From assembly GCA_050261515.1 (NCBI GenBank), contig JBLNDJ010000040.1, forward strand, positions 1 to 64,000: a DNA stretch of 64,000 nt. The letters are read 5' to 3'. The notes beneath the pieces are model-generated. The model worked only from the letters and a program-made list of their open reading frames with translations. It was not told the DNA's origin and did not search any database. Origin of the DNA: JBLNDJ01 sp050261515. GTDB lineage: Bacteria; Acidobacteriota; Terriglobia; Bryobacterales; Bryobacteraceae. This document shows, in pieces, positions 1 through 8,416 of this stretch. A program made the translations under genes and the position numbers. Each line of letters begins with the position of its first letter. The first letter of the stretch is position 1.

Positions 1-114
1 GCGCCTGAGCCTTGAACTCCGGGCTATACTTTAGCCACCACCCGCCTGGCACCTGACACCTCCCATTCAATGAAAAGTGTCCCCTCTACCCGTGTCTCAA
101 TTTGATTATCCAGT

Positions 115-136
115 ACAGGGGTCTGTCCCTTTTTCG
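115..136. repeat. Partial copy of the birA-type palindromic repeat
   Basis: The segment GTCTGTCCC-TTTTT-CG at 121-136 matches one arm of the inverted repeat at 62758-62809 (GTCTGTCCCC-TTTTT-CG at 62795-62811) except for one missing C. It also has a small self-complementary ACAG/CTGT. The copy is incomplete and lies outside any gene. Confidence 0.45.
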
Positions 137-209
137 AAGGGGTGCGCGGAGTTGGGTGCGCCGCCAGCGGGACTTGGGGCCATGCGAGCGGCTGTTGAGC
201 CGGGGCCGT

Positions 210-238
210 TTGCGGGTGTGGCCGTCCTGTCGTATGAT
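210..238 (+). promoter_or_regulatory. Candidate sigma-70-type promoter of the MBL-rhodanese gene
   Basis: TTGCGG (210-215), a 17-base spacer and TATGAT (233-238) fit a primary-sigma promoter with a good -10 and a weak -35. Transcription would begin near 245, giving a very short leader that still holds the purine-rich run just upstream of the ATG at 259. Confidence 0.35.
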
Positions 239-258
239 ACGGACACTAGAGGGGGGGC

Positions 259-1629
259 ATGATTTTTGAGCGGTTCTATCTGGGCTGCCTTTCGCACGCT
301 TCCTACTTGCTCGGCTCCGAGGGCACAGCCGCGGTGGTCGATCCGCAGCGCGACGTTGCGATCTATCTCGAAGAGGCGCAAAAACGGGCGCTCTCCATCG
401 CCTACATCATCGAAACTCACATGCATGCGGATTTCGTCTCAGGGCACCGCGAGCTGGCGGCGCTGACCGGGGCGCGTATCTATGCGGGGGCGCGCGGGGA
501 GGCGGGGTTCCCGCACGTGCCAGTGCGGGACGGGGACACGCTGGAGTTTGGCCGCTCACGCCTGCGGTTCCTGGAAACGCCGGGCCACTCGCTCGACAGC
601 ATCTCGGTCCTGGTGACGGACCTCGACCGCTCGCTCGAGCCCTTCGCGGTGCTGACCGGGGACACGCTGTTCATCGGCGACGTGGGGCGGCCCGATCTGG
701 CGAAGGGCACAAGCCCGGCCGAGATGGCGGCGATGCTCTACCGCAGCCTTCGCGATAAGCTCCTGAAGCTGCCGGACGATGTCGAGGTTTATCCGGCGCA
801 TGGCGCGGGGTCGCTTTGCGGGAAACAGTTGAGCGACGAAGCGCGCTCGACGATCGGACGCGAGAATGCTACGAACTACGCGCTCCAGGCCGCGAGCGAG
901 GCCGAGTTCGTGCGGCTCATCACAAGCGATCTGCCCGAGCGGCCGGAGTACTTCGCGCTCGACCGCGAGATCAACCGCGCAGGGGCCGCGGCGCTGGGCG
1001 AACTGCCACCCATGCGCGCGCTGCGGCCGCGCGACTTTGGGGATGCAGTGGTGCTCGACACACGGCCCGCCGCCCAGTTCACCGCCGCACACGTGCCGGG
1101 CTCGGTGCACATCGGGTTGGCGGGGCAGTTCGCGGGATGGGCCGGGGCATTGCTCGGCCTGAAGACGCCGCTGGTGCTGGTGGCGGAAAACGAAGAGCGG
1201 CTCGAGGAAGCCCGGACGCGGCTGGCGCGTGTGGGGATCGAGTCCGTAGTGGGCTATCTCGAGGACGGCATCGCGGGCTGGGCGCGCGAGGGGCTGCCGC
1301 TCGAGCGTACGCCGCGGATTGCGGTGCAGGAGCTGTTCCGGCAGCTCGATTCGTTCCAGGTGGTGGACGTGCGGCGCGCGGCGGAGCGGGCCGGGGGCTA
1401 CATTGACGGCTCCTTGGGGATGCCGCTCGATGCAGTCAACGCACGCATGAGCGAGCTCGATCGCGCGCGCCCGGCCGCGGTCCACTGCAAGGGCGGCTAC
1501 CGGAGCGCGATCGCTGCGAGCCTTTTCCAACGCGGCGGATTCAAACAGGTTTTCGATGTGACCGGCGGGTTTGACGCGTGGCGCGCCTGTAACCTGCCGT
1601 ATCTGCAACTACAGAGGGTGAATTCATGA
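259..1629 (+). CDS. Metallo-beta-lactamase fold protein with two rhodanese domains
   Basis: A 456-residue protein of the persulfide-dioxygenase/CstB-like class, expected to oxidise or transfer low-molecular-weight persulfide sulfur in the cytoplasm. Residues 1 to about 200 form the metallo-beta-lactamase domain with the metal motif H54-M-H56-A-D58; the usual final His of HxHxDH is Phe59, as in several non-heme-iron members. Two rhodanese domains follow. The second has the active-site loop with C410 (HCKGGYRS); the first, at about 255-345, has no Cys in the matching place (LVLVAENEE) and is probably structural. The stop overlaps the next start (ATGA), so it is likely translationally coupled to the downstream sulfurtransferase. 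Confidence 0.85.
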   Translation: MIFERFYLGCLSHASYLLGSEGTAAVVDPQRDVAIYLEEAQKRALSIAYIIETHMHADFVSGHRELAALTGARIYAGARGEAGFPHVPVRDGDTLEFGRSRLRFLETPGHSLDSISVLVTDLDRSLEPFAVLTGDTLFIGDVGRPDLAKGTSPAEMAAMLYRSLRDKLLKLPDDVEVYPAHGAGSLCGKQLSDEARSTIGRENATNYALQAASEAEFVRLITSDLPERPEYFALDREINRAGAAALGELPPMRALRPRDFGDAVVLDTRPAAQFTAAHVPGSVHIGLAGQFAGWAGALLGLKTPLVLVAENEERLEEARTRLARVGIESVVGYLEDGIAGWAREGLPLERTPRIAVQELFRQLDSFQVVDVRRAAERAGGYIDGSLGMPLDAVNARMSELDRARPAAVHCKGGYRSAIAASLFQRGGFKQVFDVTGGFDAWRACNLPYLQLQRVNS

Positions 1630-2498
1630 CTGATTACGCAAATCCGCAGACGATTGTGAGTACGGACTGGGTCGCCGAACACGCCAGGGATAAGAACGTG
1701 CGTGTCGTCGAGGTGGATGTTCAAACCAACGCCTATGAGGAAGGCCACGTACCGGGCGCCATCGCGTGGAACTGGGCGACGCAGCTTTGCGACACGCTCC
1801 AGCGCGATATCCTGCCGCGGCAGGCCTTCGAGGTGCTGATGTCGGAGTCGGGGATTGCGAACGACACGACCGTCGTGCTCTACGGCGACAACAACAACTG
1901 GTTCGCCGCCTGGGCGCTGTGGCAGATGAAGATATACGGCCACAAGGACGCGCGCCTCATGAACGGCGGGCGGAAGAAATGGATCGCGGAGGGGCGCGAG
2001 CTGAGCAAGGACACGCCGAAGCCGCTGCGCACGCAGTACAAGGCCGGCGAGCCCGACTTTTCGCTGCGTGCGTTTCTGCCGCAGGTGCAGGGCGCGATGC
2101 AGGATCACAAAGCCGTGCTGGTTGACGTGCGGAGCCCGCAGGAGTTCACTGGCGAGATTCTCGCGCCGCCGGGGTTGCCGGAGACGTGCCAGCGCGGCGG
2201 GCACATTCCCGACGCGCGCAACATCCCGTGGAGCAAGGCCTGCCGCGAGGACGGGACGTTCCTGCCTTACGAGGAGTTGAAGAAGCTGTACGCCGCCGAG
2301 GGCGTGGACGGGTCGAAGCCGGTGATTGCGTATTGCCGCATCGGGGAGCGGTCGAGCCACACCTGGTTCGTGCTGAAGTACCTGCTCGGGTACAAGAACG
2401 TCACCAACTACGACGGGTCCTGGACGGAGTGGGGGAACCTGGTGGGCGCGCCGGTCGAGCGGGGCGCGAGCCTGGCGGCGGGCGGCGGCAACCGATGA
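1626..2498 (+). CDS. Thiosulfate/3-mercaptopyruvate-type sulfurtransferase
   Basis: A 290-residue tandem rhodanese. The N-terminal half lacks a catalytic Cys (GDNNNWFA at the loop position), while the C-terminal half has C237 in CRIGERSSHTWF, the active-site loop typical of actinobacterial CysA-type thiosulfate sulfurtransferases. It transfers sulfane sulfur to cyanide or cellular thiol acceptors. It overlaps the genes on both sides by four bases, so the three genes 259-2719 form a tight operon for sulfane sulfur handling. Substrate preference cannot be read from sequence. Confidence 0.85.
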   Translation: MTDYANPQTIVSTDWVAEHARDKNVRVVEVDVQTNAYEEGHVPGAIAWNWATQLCDTLQRDILPRQAFEVLMSESGIANDTTVVLYGDNNNWFAAWALWQMKIYGHKDARLMNGGRKKWIAEGRELSKDTPKPLRTQYKAGEPDFSLRAFLPQVQGAMQDHKAVLVDVRSPQEFTGEILAPPGLPETCQRGGHIPDARNIPWSKACREDGTFLPYEELKKLYAAEGVDGSKPVIAYCRIGERSSHTWFVLKYLLGYKNVTNYDGSWTEWGNLVGAPVERGASLAAGGGNR

Positions 2499-2719
2499 CT
2501 CCCGAAGATTACGCGGAGCGGCAGGTGTTGGTGGCGGGGTGGGAGGTGAACCTGACCTCCTACCGCCTCGGGGAAGTGTTCCACTGCAAGGCGGACAACG
2601 TGTCGCCCGGCGCGTGGCTGGCGCGCACGACCGGGGCGACGCGGGAGGAGGCGGAGAACAAGGCGCTCGAGCGCGCGGCGAAGTTGCTCGGGCGGACGCG
2701 GCGACGGACCGTTCCCTGA
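2495..2719 (+). CDS. Small conserved-looking protein in the sulfurtransferase operon
   Basis: A 74-residue protein starting at an ATG that overlaps the sulfurtransferase stop (ATGA). I do not recognise a named family. The order strand (VAGWEVNLTSY), strand (FHCKADNV), strand (WLARTTG) and a charged C-terminal helix (TREEAENKALERAAKLLGR) suggests a small alpha/beta fold, reminiscent of but not identifiable as a double-stranded-RNA-binding-like fold. One Cys (C31) might accept sulfur. Function is unknown; its fixed place after the sulfurtransferase suggests an accessory role. Confidence 0.6.
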   Translation: MTPEDYAERQVLVAGWEVNLTSYRLGEVFHCKADNVSPGAWLARTTGATREEAENKALERAAKLLGRTRRRTVP

Positions 2720-2759
2720 CCGGTCGCGGCTCGGTTACGATGAGAGACGCGAGGGATGG

Positions 2760-3881
2760 ATGGGGACTACGGTTGGGGTGTTACGGGAGACTTTTCCCGG
2801 GGAGCGGCGTGTGGCTGTGGTGCCGCTCAGTGTTCCGGCGCTGGCGAAAGCCGGCGCGCAGGTGGTCATCGAACGCGGCGCGGGCGCGGCCGCGGGCTTT
2901 CCCGATTCCGAGTATGAGCAGAAGGGCGCTCGTCTAGTTTCTCGGGATGAGGCGATCGGCGCGGCCGGCGTGCTGCTTCAGATCCGCGCCGGCGGGCAAG
3001 GGGTGCGGAGCGGCCAGACTGTCATCGGCTTCGGCGAAGCGTATCGCGAACTGGCGGCCGCGGGCGTGACCGCGTTCGCGATGGAGTTGATGCCGCGCAT
3101 CACGCGCGCGCAAAGCATGGACGCGCTTTCGTCCATGGCGACCATCGCGGGCTACAAGGCCGTGCTGCTGGCCGCCAATGCGCTGCCGCGCATGTTCCCA
3201 ATGCTCATGACAGCCGCCGGCACGATCGCTCCGGCGCGCGTGCTGGTGATCGGCGCGGGCGTGGCGGGGTTGCAGGCGATCGCGACGGCGCGGAGGCTCG
3301 GCGCGGTCGTCAGCGGGTACGATATACGCCCGGCGGTGAAGGAGCAGATCGAGAGCCTCGGGGCGCGCTTTGTCGTGCTCGATCTGGCGGCGGAGGCGGC
3401 GCAGGACCAGGGCGGATACGCCAGGGCCATGGGCGAAGAGTTCTATCGCCGCCAGCGCGAGCTGATGGGCGAGGTGATCGCGGCCCACGACGTGGTGATC
3501 ACGACGGCGGCCGTGCCGGGCAAGAAAGCGCCCATCCTGGTGACTGCGGAGATGGTGGCGCGCATGGCGCCGGGGTCGGTCGTGGTCGATATCGCGGCCG
3601 AGCGCGGCGGCAACTGCGAGCTGACGCGGCCGGGCGAAACGGTCGAGGCGAACGGCGTCTCGATTCTCGGTCCGCTGAACCTGCCTTCCACGATTCCATA
3701 TCACGCGAGCCAAATGTACTCGCGCAACATCACGACGTTTCTGGCTCACCTGCTCAAGAAGGGTGAGCTTACGATCGATCTCGCGGACGAAATCACGCGG
3801 GAAACGCTGGTCGCGCGCGCGGGCGAGATCGTGAACGCGCGCGTCCGGCAGGCGCTCGAACCTCAGGAAACCACGGCATGA
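2760..3881 (+). CDS. pntAA: NAD(P) transhydrogenase subunit alpha part 1
   Basis: The soluble NAD(H)-binding domain I of the proton-translocating transhydrogenase, which moves hydride between NADH and NADP+ using the proton gradient. The 373 residues show the AlaDH/PNT N-terminal domain and the Rossmann motif VLVIGAGVAGLQAIA near 160-175, followed by the RQD-loop region. It is encoded separately from the membrane alpha-2 part, as in Rhodospirillum-type enzymes. Its stop overlaps the next start (ATGA). Confidence 0.92.
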   Translation: MGTTVGVLRETFPGERRVAVVPLSVPALAKAGAQVVIERGAGAAAGFPDSEYEQKGARLVSRDEAIGAAGVLLQIRAGGQGVRSGQTVIGFGEAYRELAAAGVTAFAMELMPRITRAQSMDALSSMATIAGYKAVLLAANALPRMFPMLMTAAGTIAPARVLVIGAGVAGLQAIATARRLGAVVSGYDIRPAVKEQIESLGARFVVLDLAAEAAQDQGGYARAMGEEFYRRQRELMGEVIAAHDVVITTAAVPGKKAPILVTAEMVARMAPGSVVVDIAAERGGNCELTRPGETVEANGVSILGPLNLPSTIPYHASQMYSRNITTFLAHLLKKGELTIDLADEITRETLVARAGEIVNARVRQALEPQETTA

Positions 3882-4174
3882 TCGACTCTCTCGAAGTGGG
3901 ACTCTACATTTTCATGCTCTCGACGTTCGTCGGCTTGGAGGTTATCCGGCGTGTGTCGCCGCTGCTGCACACGCCTCTCATGTCGCTGACGAACGCCATT
4001 TCGGCGATCGCGGTGGTGGGGGCGATCCTGATCACAGGCGCGGAGCACGCGAGCACCTTGAGCCGCGTGCTCGGGTTCATCGCCGTGACGGCTTCGACCA
4101 TCAACCTGGTGAGCGGGTTCCTGATCACCGACCGGATGCTCAAGATGTTCAAGACGCGGGGAGGCGGCAAGTGA
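3878..4174 (+). CDS. pntAB: NAD(P) transhydrogenase subunit alpha part 2
   Basis: A 98-residue membrane subunit with about three to four hydrophobic helices, matching the short alpha-2 subunit that forms part of the proton channel. It sits between pntAA and pntB with four-base overlaps on both sides, which enforces stoichiometric synthesis of the complex. The segment SLTNAISAI at residues 30-40 is typical of the family. Confidence 0.92.
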   Translation: MIDSLEVGLYIFMLSTFVGLEVIRRVSPLLHTPLMSLTNAISAIAVVGAILITGAEHASTLSRVLGFIAVTASTINLVSGFLITDRMLKMFKTRGGGK

Positions 4175-5553
4175 GCGACCACGCCGTAGCGTTCCTGTAC
4201 ATCATTTCCGCGGGCTTGTTCGTGATGTCGCTGAAGTGGATGAACTCGCCCAAGACGGCGCGGCGAAGCGTGCTGGCGGGCGAGATCGGGATGCTGCTCG
4301 CGATCTGCGGCACGCTGCTGCGGCACGAGGTGGTGGACTACAAGCTGATTCTGGCGGCGTTCTTCCTCGGCTCGGCGGTGGGCGTGCCGCTCGCGTACCT
4401 GATGCCGATGACGGCGGTGCCGCAGCGGACGGCGCTCTCGCACGCCTTCGGCGCGCTGGCTGCGGCGCTGGTCGGCACCGCCGAGTATTACCGCGAGACT
4501 CCGCACGGCGGCGTGATGGTGGCGCTCATTTTCGAAACGCTGCTCGGGTTCCTGACGTTCACGGGGTCGCTGATGGCGTTCGGGAAATTGCAGGAGATAC
4601 TGCCGCAGCGTCCCATAACGTACCGCAACCAGAACGTGATCAACCTGTCGCTGTTCGGTATCGCGGTGGCGCTGGGCGCGTGGCTCGTCGCGCATCCCGA
4701 ACAGACGTGGATTTTCCCGATTTTCGCCGGGCTCGCGCTGCTGTTCGGCGTGCTGCTGATCATCCCGATCGGCGGGGCGGACATGCCAACCGTAATCGCG
4801 CTGCTGAATTCGTATGCGGGCCTGTCGGCGGCCGCGATGGGGTTCGCGTTGAACAACCGGCTGCTGATCATCGCGGGGTCGCTCGACGGGTCGTCGGGCC
4901 TGATCCTGTCGATCATCATGTGCAAGGCGATGAACCGGTCGTTCACGAACGTGCTGTTCGGGGCGTTCGGGCAGGTGCAGAAGAAAGCGGCCGCGGCGGA
5001 GGAGCAGCGTACGGTAAGGAGCGCGTCGCCCGAGGAGGCCGCGTCGATCCTCGACAGCGCGCGGTCGGTGATCATCGTGCCGGGCTACGGGCTGGCGGTT
5101 GCGCAGGCACAGCACAAGATCCGCGAGCTGTACGACGTGCTCACGCGGCGCGGCGTGGACGTGAAGTTCGGGATCCATCCGGTGGCTGGGCGCATGCCGG
5201 GGCACATGAACGTGCTGCTGGCCGAGGCGGATATTCCGTACGACCACCTGATCGAGATGGATGAGATCAACGGCGAGTTCGCGCAGGCGGACGTCGCGCT
5301 CGTGATCGGGGCGAACGACGTGACGAACCCGGCGGCGCGCACAGACGAATCGAGCCCGATTTACGGGATGCCGATTTTGGATGTGGACAAAGCGCGAACG
5401 GTGATGGTGGTGAAGCGAAGCATGAACCCCGGGTTTGCCGGCATCGACAATCCGCTTTACTACATGGACAAAACGCTGATGCTGTTCGGCGACGCGAAGG
5501 CGTTTGTGACCGGGATCGTCAAGGAACTAGCCGAAGCGGCGAAAGTGGCTTAG
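4171..5553 (+). CDS. pntB: NAD(P) transhydrogenase subunit beta
   Basis: A 460-residue subunit with a long N-terminal membrane part (about residues 1-260) and a C-terminal NADP(H)-binding domain III carrying the motif IIVPGYGLAVAQAQH, followed by GIHPVAGRMPGHMNVLLAEA and the conserved GANDVTNPAA. It starts with GTG inside the pntAB stop. Its stop overlaps by a few bases the stop of the convergent gene downstream. Confidence 0.93.
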   Translation: MSDHAVAFLYIISAGLFVMSLKWMNSPKTARRSVLAGEIGMLLAICGTLLRHEVVDYKLILAAFFLGSAVGVPLAYLMPMTAVPQRTALSHAFGALAAALVGTAEYYRETPHGGVMVALIFETLLGFLTFTGSLMAFGKLQEILPQRPITYRNQNVINLSLFGIAVALGAWLVAHPEQTWIFPIFAGLALLFGVLLIIPIGGADMPTVIALLNSYAGLSAAAMGFALNNRLLIIAGSLDGSSGLILSIIMCKAMNRSFTNVLFGAFGQVQKKAAAAEEQRTVRSASPEEAASILDSARSVIIVPGYGLAVAQAQHKIRELYDVLTRRGVDVKFGIHPVAGRMPGHMNVLLAEADIPYDHLIEMDEINGEFAQADVALVIGANDVTNPAARTDESSPIYGMPILDVDKARTVMVVKRSMNPGFAGIDNPLYYMDKTLMLFGDAKAFVTGIVKELAEAAKVA

Positions 5554-6932
5554 TAAACCCGCGTCTCCTGTTCGGCGGCGATCTTCCAGCCCCTTGCGGT
5601 TCGCACCAGCGTCATCTCCTGCTTCGATTCACCGGAGGCGCGCGGGGGCCCGGCCGTTTCCCAGTGGCGGCGGAAACGGACTGTGGCGAGATCGCTGCCG
5701 GTGGGCGCGATGCCTACTTCGCCGATGCGGTGGATAACGAGCTTTCCTGTGCGGCCCTGGAGGTACTTCATGTGGCCGCGCACGTCGTCCTGGGTCGCTC
5801 CGGGGCGGCCGAGATAGTTGGTCAGGCTCGGCGCGTAGCAGCGGGCCGCAGCGTCGACGTCGCCGGAGCGTATGGCGGCGGACCAGCGCTCGAGCAGGCT
5901 GCGGATCGCGGTCGAGTCCGGCACTGGCGCGGGCTTGGGCGCTTCGGCTTCGGCGGGCGCGGCTTCGTGGGGTGCGGGCTTGGGCGCTTCGGCTTCGGGC
6001 GGCGCGGATTCGGTGGACGCGGGCGGCGCCGCGGGTTCGGGTTCGCGCGGCGGCTGGATCACGGGCGGCGGTTCCCCGGCCGGCGCTTGCTGCTCGGCCG
6101 CGGCCGGAGGCGGCGGGGACGGAGGCGCCTGCATCTCGCGATATGCGAACGCGCCGCCGACGATGGCGAGCACGGCCGCGGCCGTCCCCCAGGCCCAGTA
6201 AGGACGCTCGGAGCGGGGCTTCTCGTAGAAATGGACCGGCAGGGGTTCGCGCTTTGGGTGCGCGGGCTTTGGGGGCGCGGGCTTTGGAAGGGTGGGTCTC
6301 GCTGCTGCCGGTGCGGGCGGCGGCGGGGCGACAGGGGCCGGTTCGGGCGCGGGGTGCGCGGGCTCGGGTGTGCGGGCCGGCGGGGCGGCGGGCTCTTGAA
6401 ACGGGAACGCCGTCATGTGCAGGCCGGGGCACAGGGCTCCGTCGCGCCAGAAAAAGAAATCCGCCACGCTCTGCTGCAAGCGGCCGGGCTTGATCAGCAG
6501 AAACACCTGCGAAGGATCGGCGAAGTGTTCCTCAAAAAGCGCGGTGTCCTCGGGGCTGAGCGAGAATTCCGGACGCGTGTGGCTGCGGTAGAAGCCCACG
6601 ATGGAAACTCCGTGCGCGCGCTCGGTGCGGAAGTAGTGCAGGGTCTCTTTGAGCGCTTCGCGATCGGAATCCGATAGCAGGTAGGACGGCCCGAAGCGGT
6701 GCTCGCAGGGCACGGGCTCGAAATCCTCGACGACGACTTCATTGCCCGTGCGGCGGCCGAGCAGAATACCGCCTGTTTCGGCGCCGCGCTTGGGCACGGC
6801 GTTGAAGCCGCGCAGGACTTCCGCGAAGATGCCGTCCACGGCGTGGCAGCGCAGCGTGATTGAGGGCAGGCCCGGCGGTCCCCATCGCACATAGGCGCCA
6901 GGCGGCCTCTGAGTCAGTGTTTCTTCCCGCAC
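5550..6932 (-). CDS. Membrane protein with JAB/MPN-like domain and C-terminal SnoaL-like domain
   Basis: A 460-residue protein. Residues about 15-180 look like a prokaryotic JAB/MPN (JAMM) domain: a GGILLGRR strand and then YRSHTRPEFSLSPED, matching the HSHP-x5-SxxD metal motif except that the first His is Arg. A long Pro/Ala-rich linker follows, with one membrane helix (WGTAAAVLAIVGGAFAY) and an AP-rich stretch, then an NTF2/SnoaL-like domain with LERWSAAIRSGDVDAAARCYA. The GTG start at 6932 is chosen because a GGAGGG sequence lies just upstream; an in-frame ATG at 7076 reads through repeats and lacks a binding site. Role unknown; it may be a catalytically weakened isopeptidase-like sensor. 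Confidence 0.65.
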   Translation of the reverse strand: MREETLTQRPPGAYVRWGPPGLPSITLRCHAVDGIFAEVLRGFNAVPKRGAETGGILLGRRTGNEVVVEDFEPVPCEHRFGPSYLLSDSDREALKETLHYFRTERAHGVSIVGFYRSHTRPEFSLSPEDTALFEEHFADPSQVFLLIKPGRLQQSVADFFFWRDGALCPGLHMTAFPFQEPAAPPARTPEPAHPAPEPAPVAPPPPAPAAARPTLPKPAPPKPAHPKREPLPVHFYEKPRSERPYWAWGTAAAVLAIVGGAFAYREMQAPPSPPPPAAAEQQAPAGEPPPVIQPPREPEPAAPPASTESAPPEAEAPKPAPHEAAPAEAEAPKPAPVPDSTAIRSLLERWSAAIRSGDVDAAARCYAPSLTNYLGRPGATQDDVRGHMKYLQGRTGKLVIHRIGEVGIAPTGSDLATVRFRRHWETAGPPRASGESKQEMTLVRTARGWKIAAEQETRVY

Positions 6933-7052
6933 ACACCCTCCGGAAGGCTGGTCCGGCCTGAGGTATCGTCCCCGGGTAATCGCGCCAGTCAGGCGACGGC
7001 GGGCCCTGCGTACCTCGCTCCCATTAATGTAACCCTCCCGCCGAGGGCGTGG

Positions 7053-7110
7053 GGCGCCCGGCGGAATCGCGTGCACCGCCGCGGGCAGGCGCCCGGCGGA
7101 ATTGCCTGCA
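7053..7110. repeat. Two 23-base direct repeats upstream of the methyltransferase operon
   Basis: Copies at 7053-7075 and 7088-7110 match at 21 of 23 positions (GGCGCCCGGCGGAAT then YGCSTGCA), 35 bases start to start. They end about 30 bases before the first gene of the corrinoid operon, so they may be a tandem protein-binding site, or simply a local duplication. Confidence 0.4.
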
Positions 7111-7138
7111 CTCGTCTATTGTAATCTGGAAGACTGTT

Positions 7139-8416
7139 ATGACCAGCAGGGAGCGCGTTCTCGAATCTTTGAACCATCGCGAGCCGGACCGCGTGCCGGT
7201 GGATTTCGGCGGCACTGCCGTCACCGGCGTGCACGTGAGCTGCATCGCGGCGTTGCGCGATTACTACGGCCTCGAAAAGCGGCCGGTGAAATTGCACGAG
7301 CCGTACCAGATGCTCGGCTGGGTGGACGACGACCTGAAGGACGCGATGGGCATCGACGTCGAAGGCGTCATGCCCTACTCGACCATGTTCGGGTTCCCGA
7401 ACGAGAACTGGAAGATGTGGCGCACCGGCTGGGGCCAGGAGTTGCTCGTTCCGGGGAACTTCAACGTCACCTACGACGCCAACGGCGATACGCTCATCTA
7501 TCCCGAGGGCGATACATCGGTGCCGCCGAGCGGGCGCATGCCGAAGGGCTTTTATTTCTTCGACGCGATCATCCGGCAGGAGCCTATCGACGATGACAAC
7601 CTGAAGCTCGAGGACAACGTCGAGGAGTTCACGCCGATTTCGGAGGCCTATCTGGCGCAGCTCGCGACGGCGGCGCCCGAGGCGGCCTCGAAGGGACGCG
7701 CGGTGATCGCGGGCTTCGGCGGCACGGCGTTCGGCGATATCGCGCTCGTGCCGGCGCCATTCCTGAAGCACCCGAAAGGCATTCGCGACATCACCGAGTG
7801 GTACATATCCACGACATCGCGCCGCGATTTCGTGCACAGGATTTTCGAGCGGCAGGCGGAGGTCGCGATCGCGAACCTGGAGAAGATCCACGCCGTGGTG
7901 GGCCGGAACGTGGATGTGGTGTTCGTGTGCGGCACGGACTTCGGCACGCAGACGTCGTCGTTCTGCTCGGTGAAGACGCTGCGCGAGCTGTACATGCCGT
8001 ATTACCAGCGAGTGAACGGATGGATCCACAAGAACACTTCGTGGAAGACGTTCAAGCACTCCTGCGGCGCGGTGGAGAAATTCATGGAGTCGTTCATCGA
8101 CTCCGGCTTCGATATCATCAACCCGGTGCAGTGCTCGGCAACGGGAATGGACCCGGCGCTGCTCAAACAGAAGTACGGCGACCGGCTGGTATTCTGGGGC
8201 GGCGGCGTCGATACGCAGAAAGTTCTTCCGTTCGGGACGCCGGCCGAGGTGCGGCGCCAGGTGCTCGAGCGTTGCGAAACGTTCGCCAAGGGCGGCGGTT
8301 TCGTGTTCGATACGATTCACAATATCCAGGCCCGCACGCCGGTCGAGAACATCGTCGCGATGGTCGATGCCGTGCGGGAGTTCAACGGCGAAAGGTCAAA
8401 GAAAACGCATGCCTGA
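7139..8416 (+). CDS. Uroporphyrinogen decarboxylase-family corrinoid methyltransferase
   Basis: A 425-residue member of the UroD superfamily, of the MtaA/MtbA/CmuA kind that moves a methyl group to or from a corrinoid protein, rather than a true HemE: it is longer, starts with the MTSRERVLESLNHREPDRVPV signature of the methyltransferase branch, and has the zinc/thiol motif H307-S-C309-G. The directly following gene is a corrinoid protein, overlapping by eight bases, which supports this reading. The start at 7139 gives the canonical N terminus. The methyl donor is unknown. Confidence 0.8.
   Translation: MTSRERVLESLNHREPDRVPVDFGGTAVTGVHVSCIAALRDYYGLEKRPVKLHEPYQMLGWVDDDLKDAMGIDVEGVMPYSTMFGFPNENWKMWRTGWGQELLVPGNFNVTYDANGDTLIYPEGDTSVPPSGRMPKGFYFFDAIIRQEPIDDDNLKLEDNVEEFTPISEAYLAQLATAAPEAASKGRAVIAGFGGTAFGDIALVPAPFLKHPKGIRDITEWYISTTSRRDFVHRIFERQAEVAIANLEKIHAVVGRNVDVVFVCGTDFGTQTSSFCSVKTLRELYMPYYQRVNGWIHKNTSWKTFKHSCGAVEKFMESFIDSGFDIINPVQCSATGMDPALLKQKYGDRLVFWGGGVDTQKVLPFGTPAEVRRQVLERCETFAKGGGFVFDTIHNIQARTPVENIVAMVDAVREFNGERSKKTHA

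Larger units (their letters stand above)
1..258. other. Leading intergenic region with fragments of a repeat
   Basis: No convincing gene is seen here; the short open frames have no ribosome binding site and no family resemblance. The stretch contains two short motifs (AAAAGTGTCCCC at 73-84 and GTCTGTCCC followed by TTTTTCG at 121-136) that resemble an arm of the perfect palindrome inside birA near 62.8 kb, so it probably holds eroded copies of a dispersed palindromic element. The last 50 bases carry the likely promoter of the next gene. Confidence 0.5.

Noticed and set aside
77..262. Short open frame in the leading intergenic region
   Set aside because: No ribosome binding site, no family resemblance, and it runs over repeat fragments and the promoter of the next gene.
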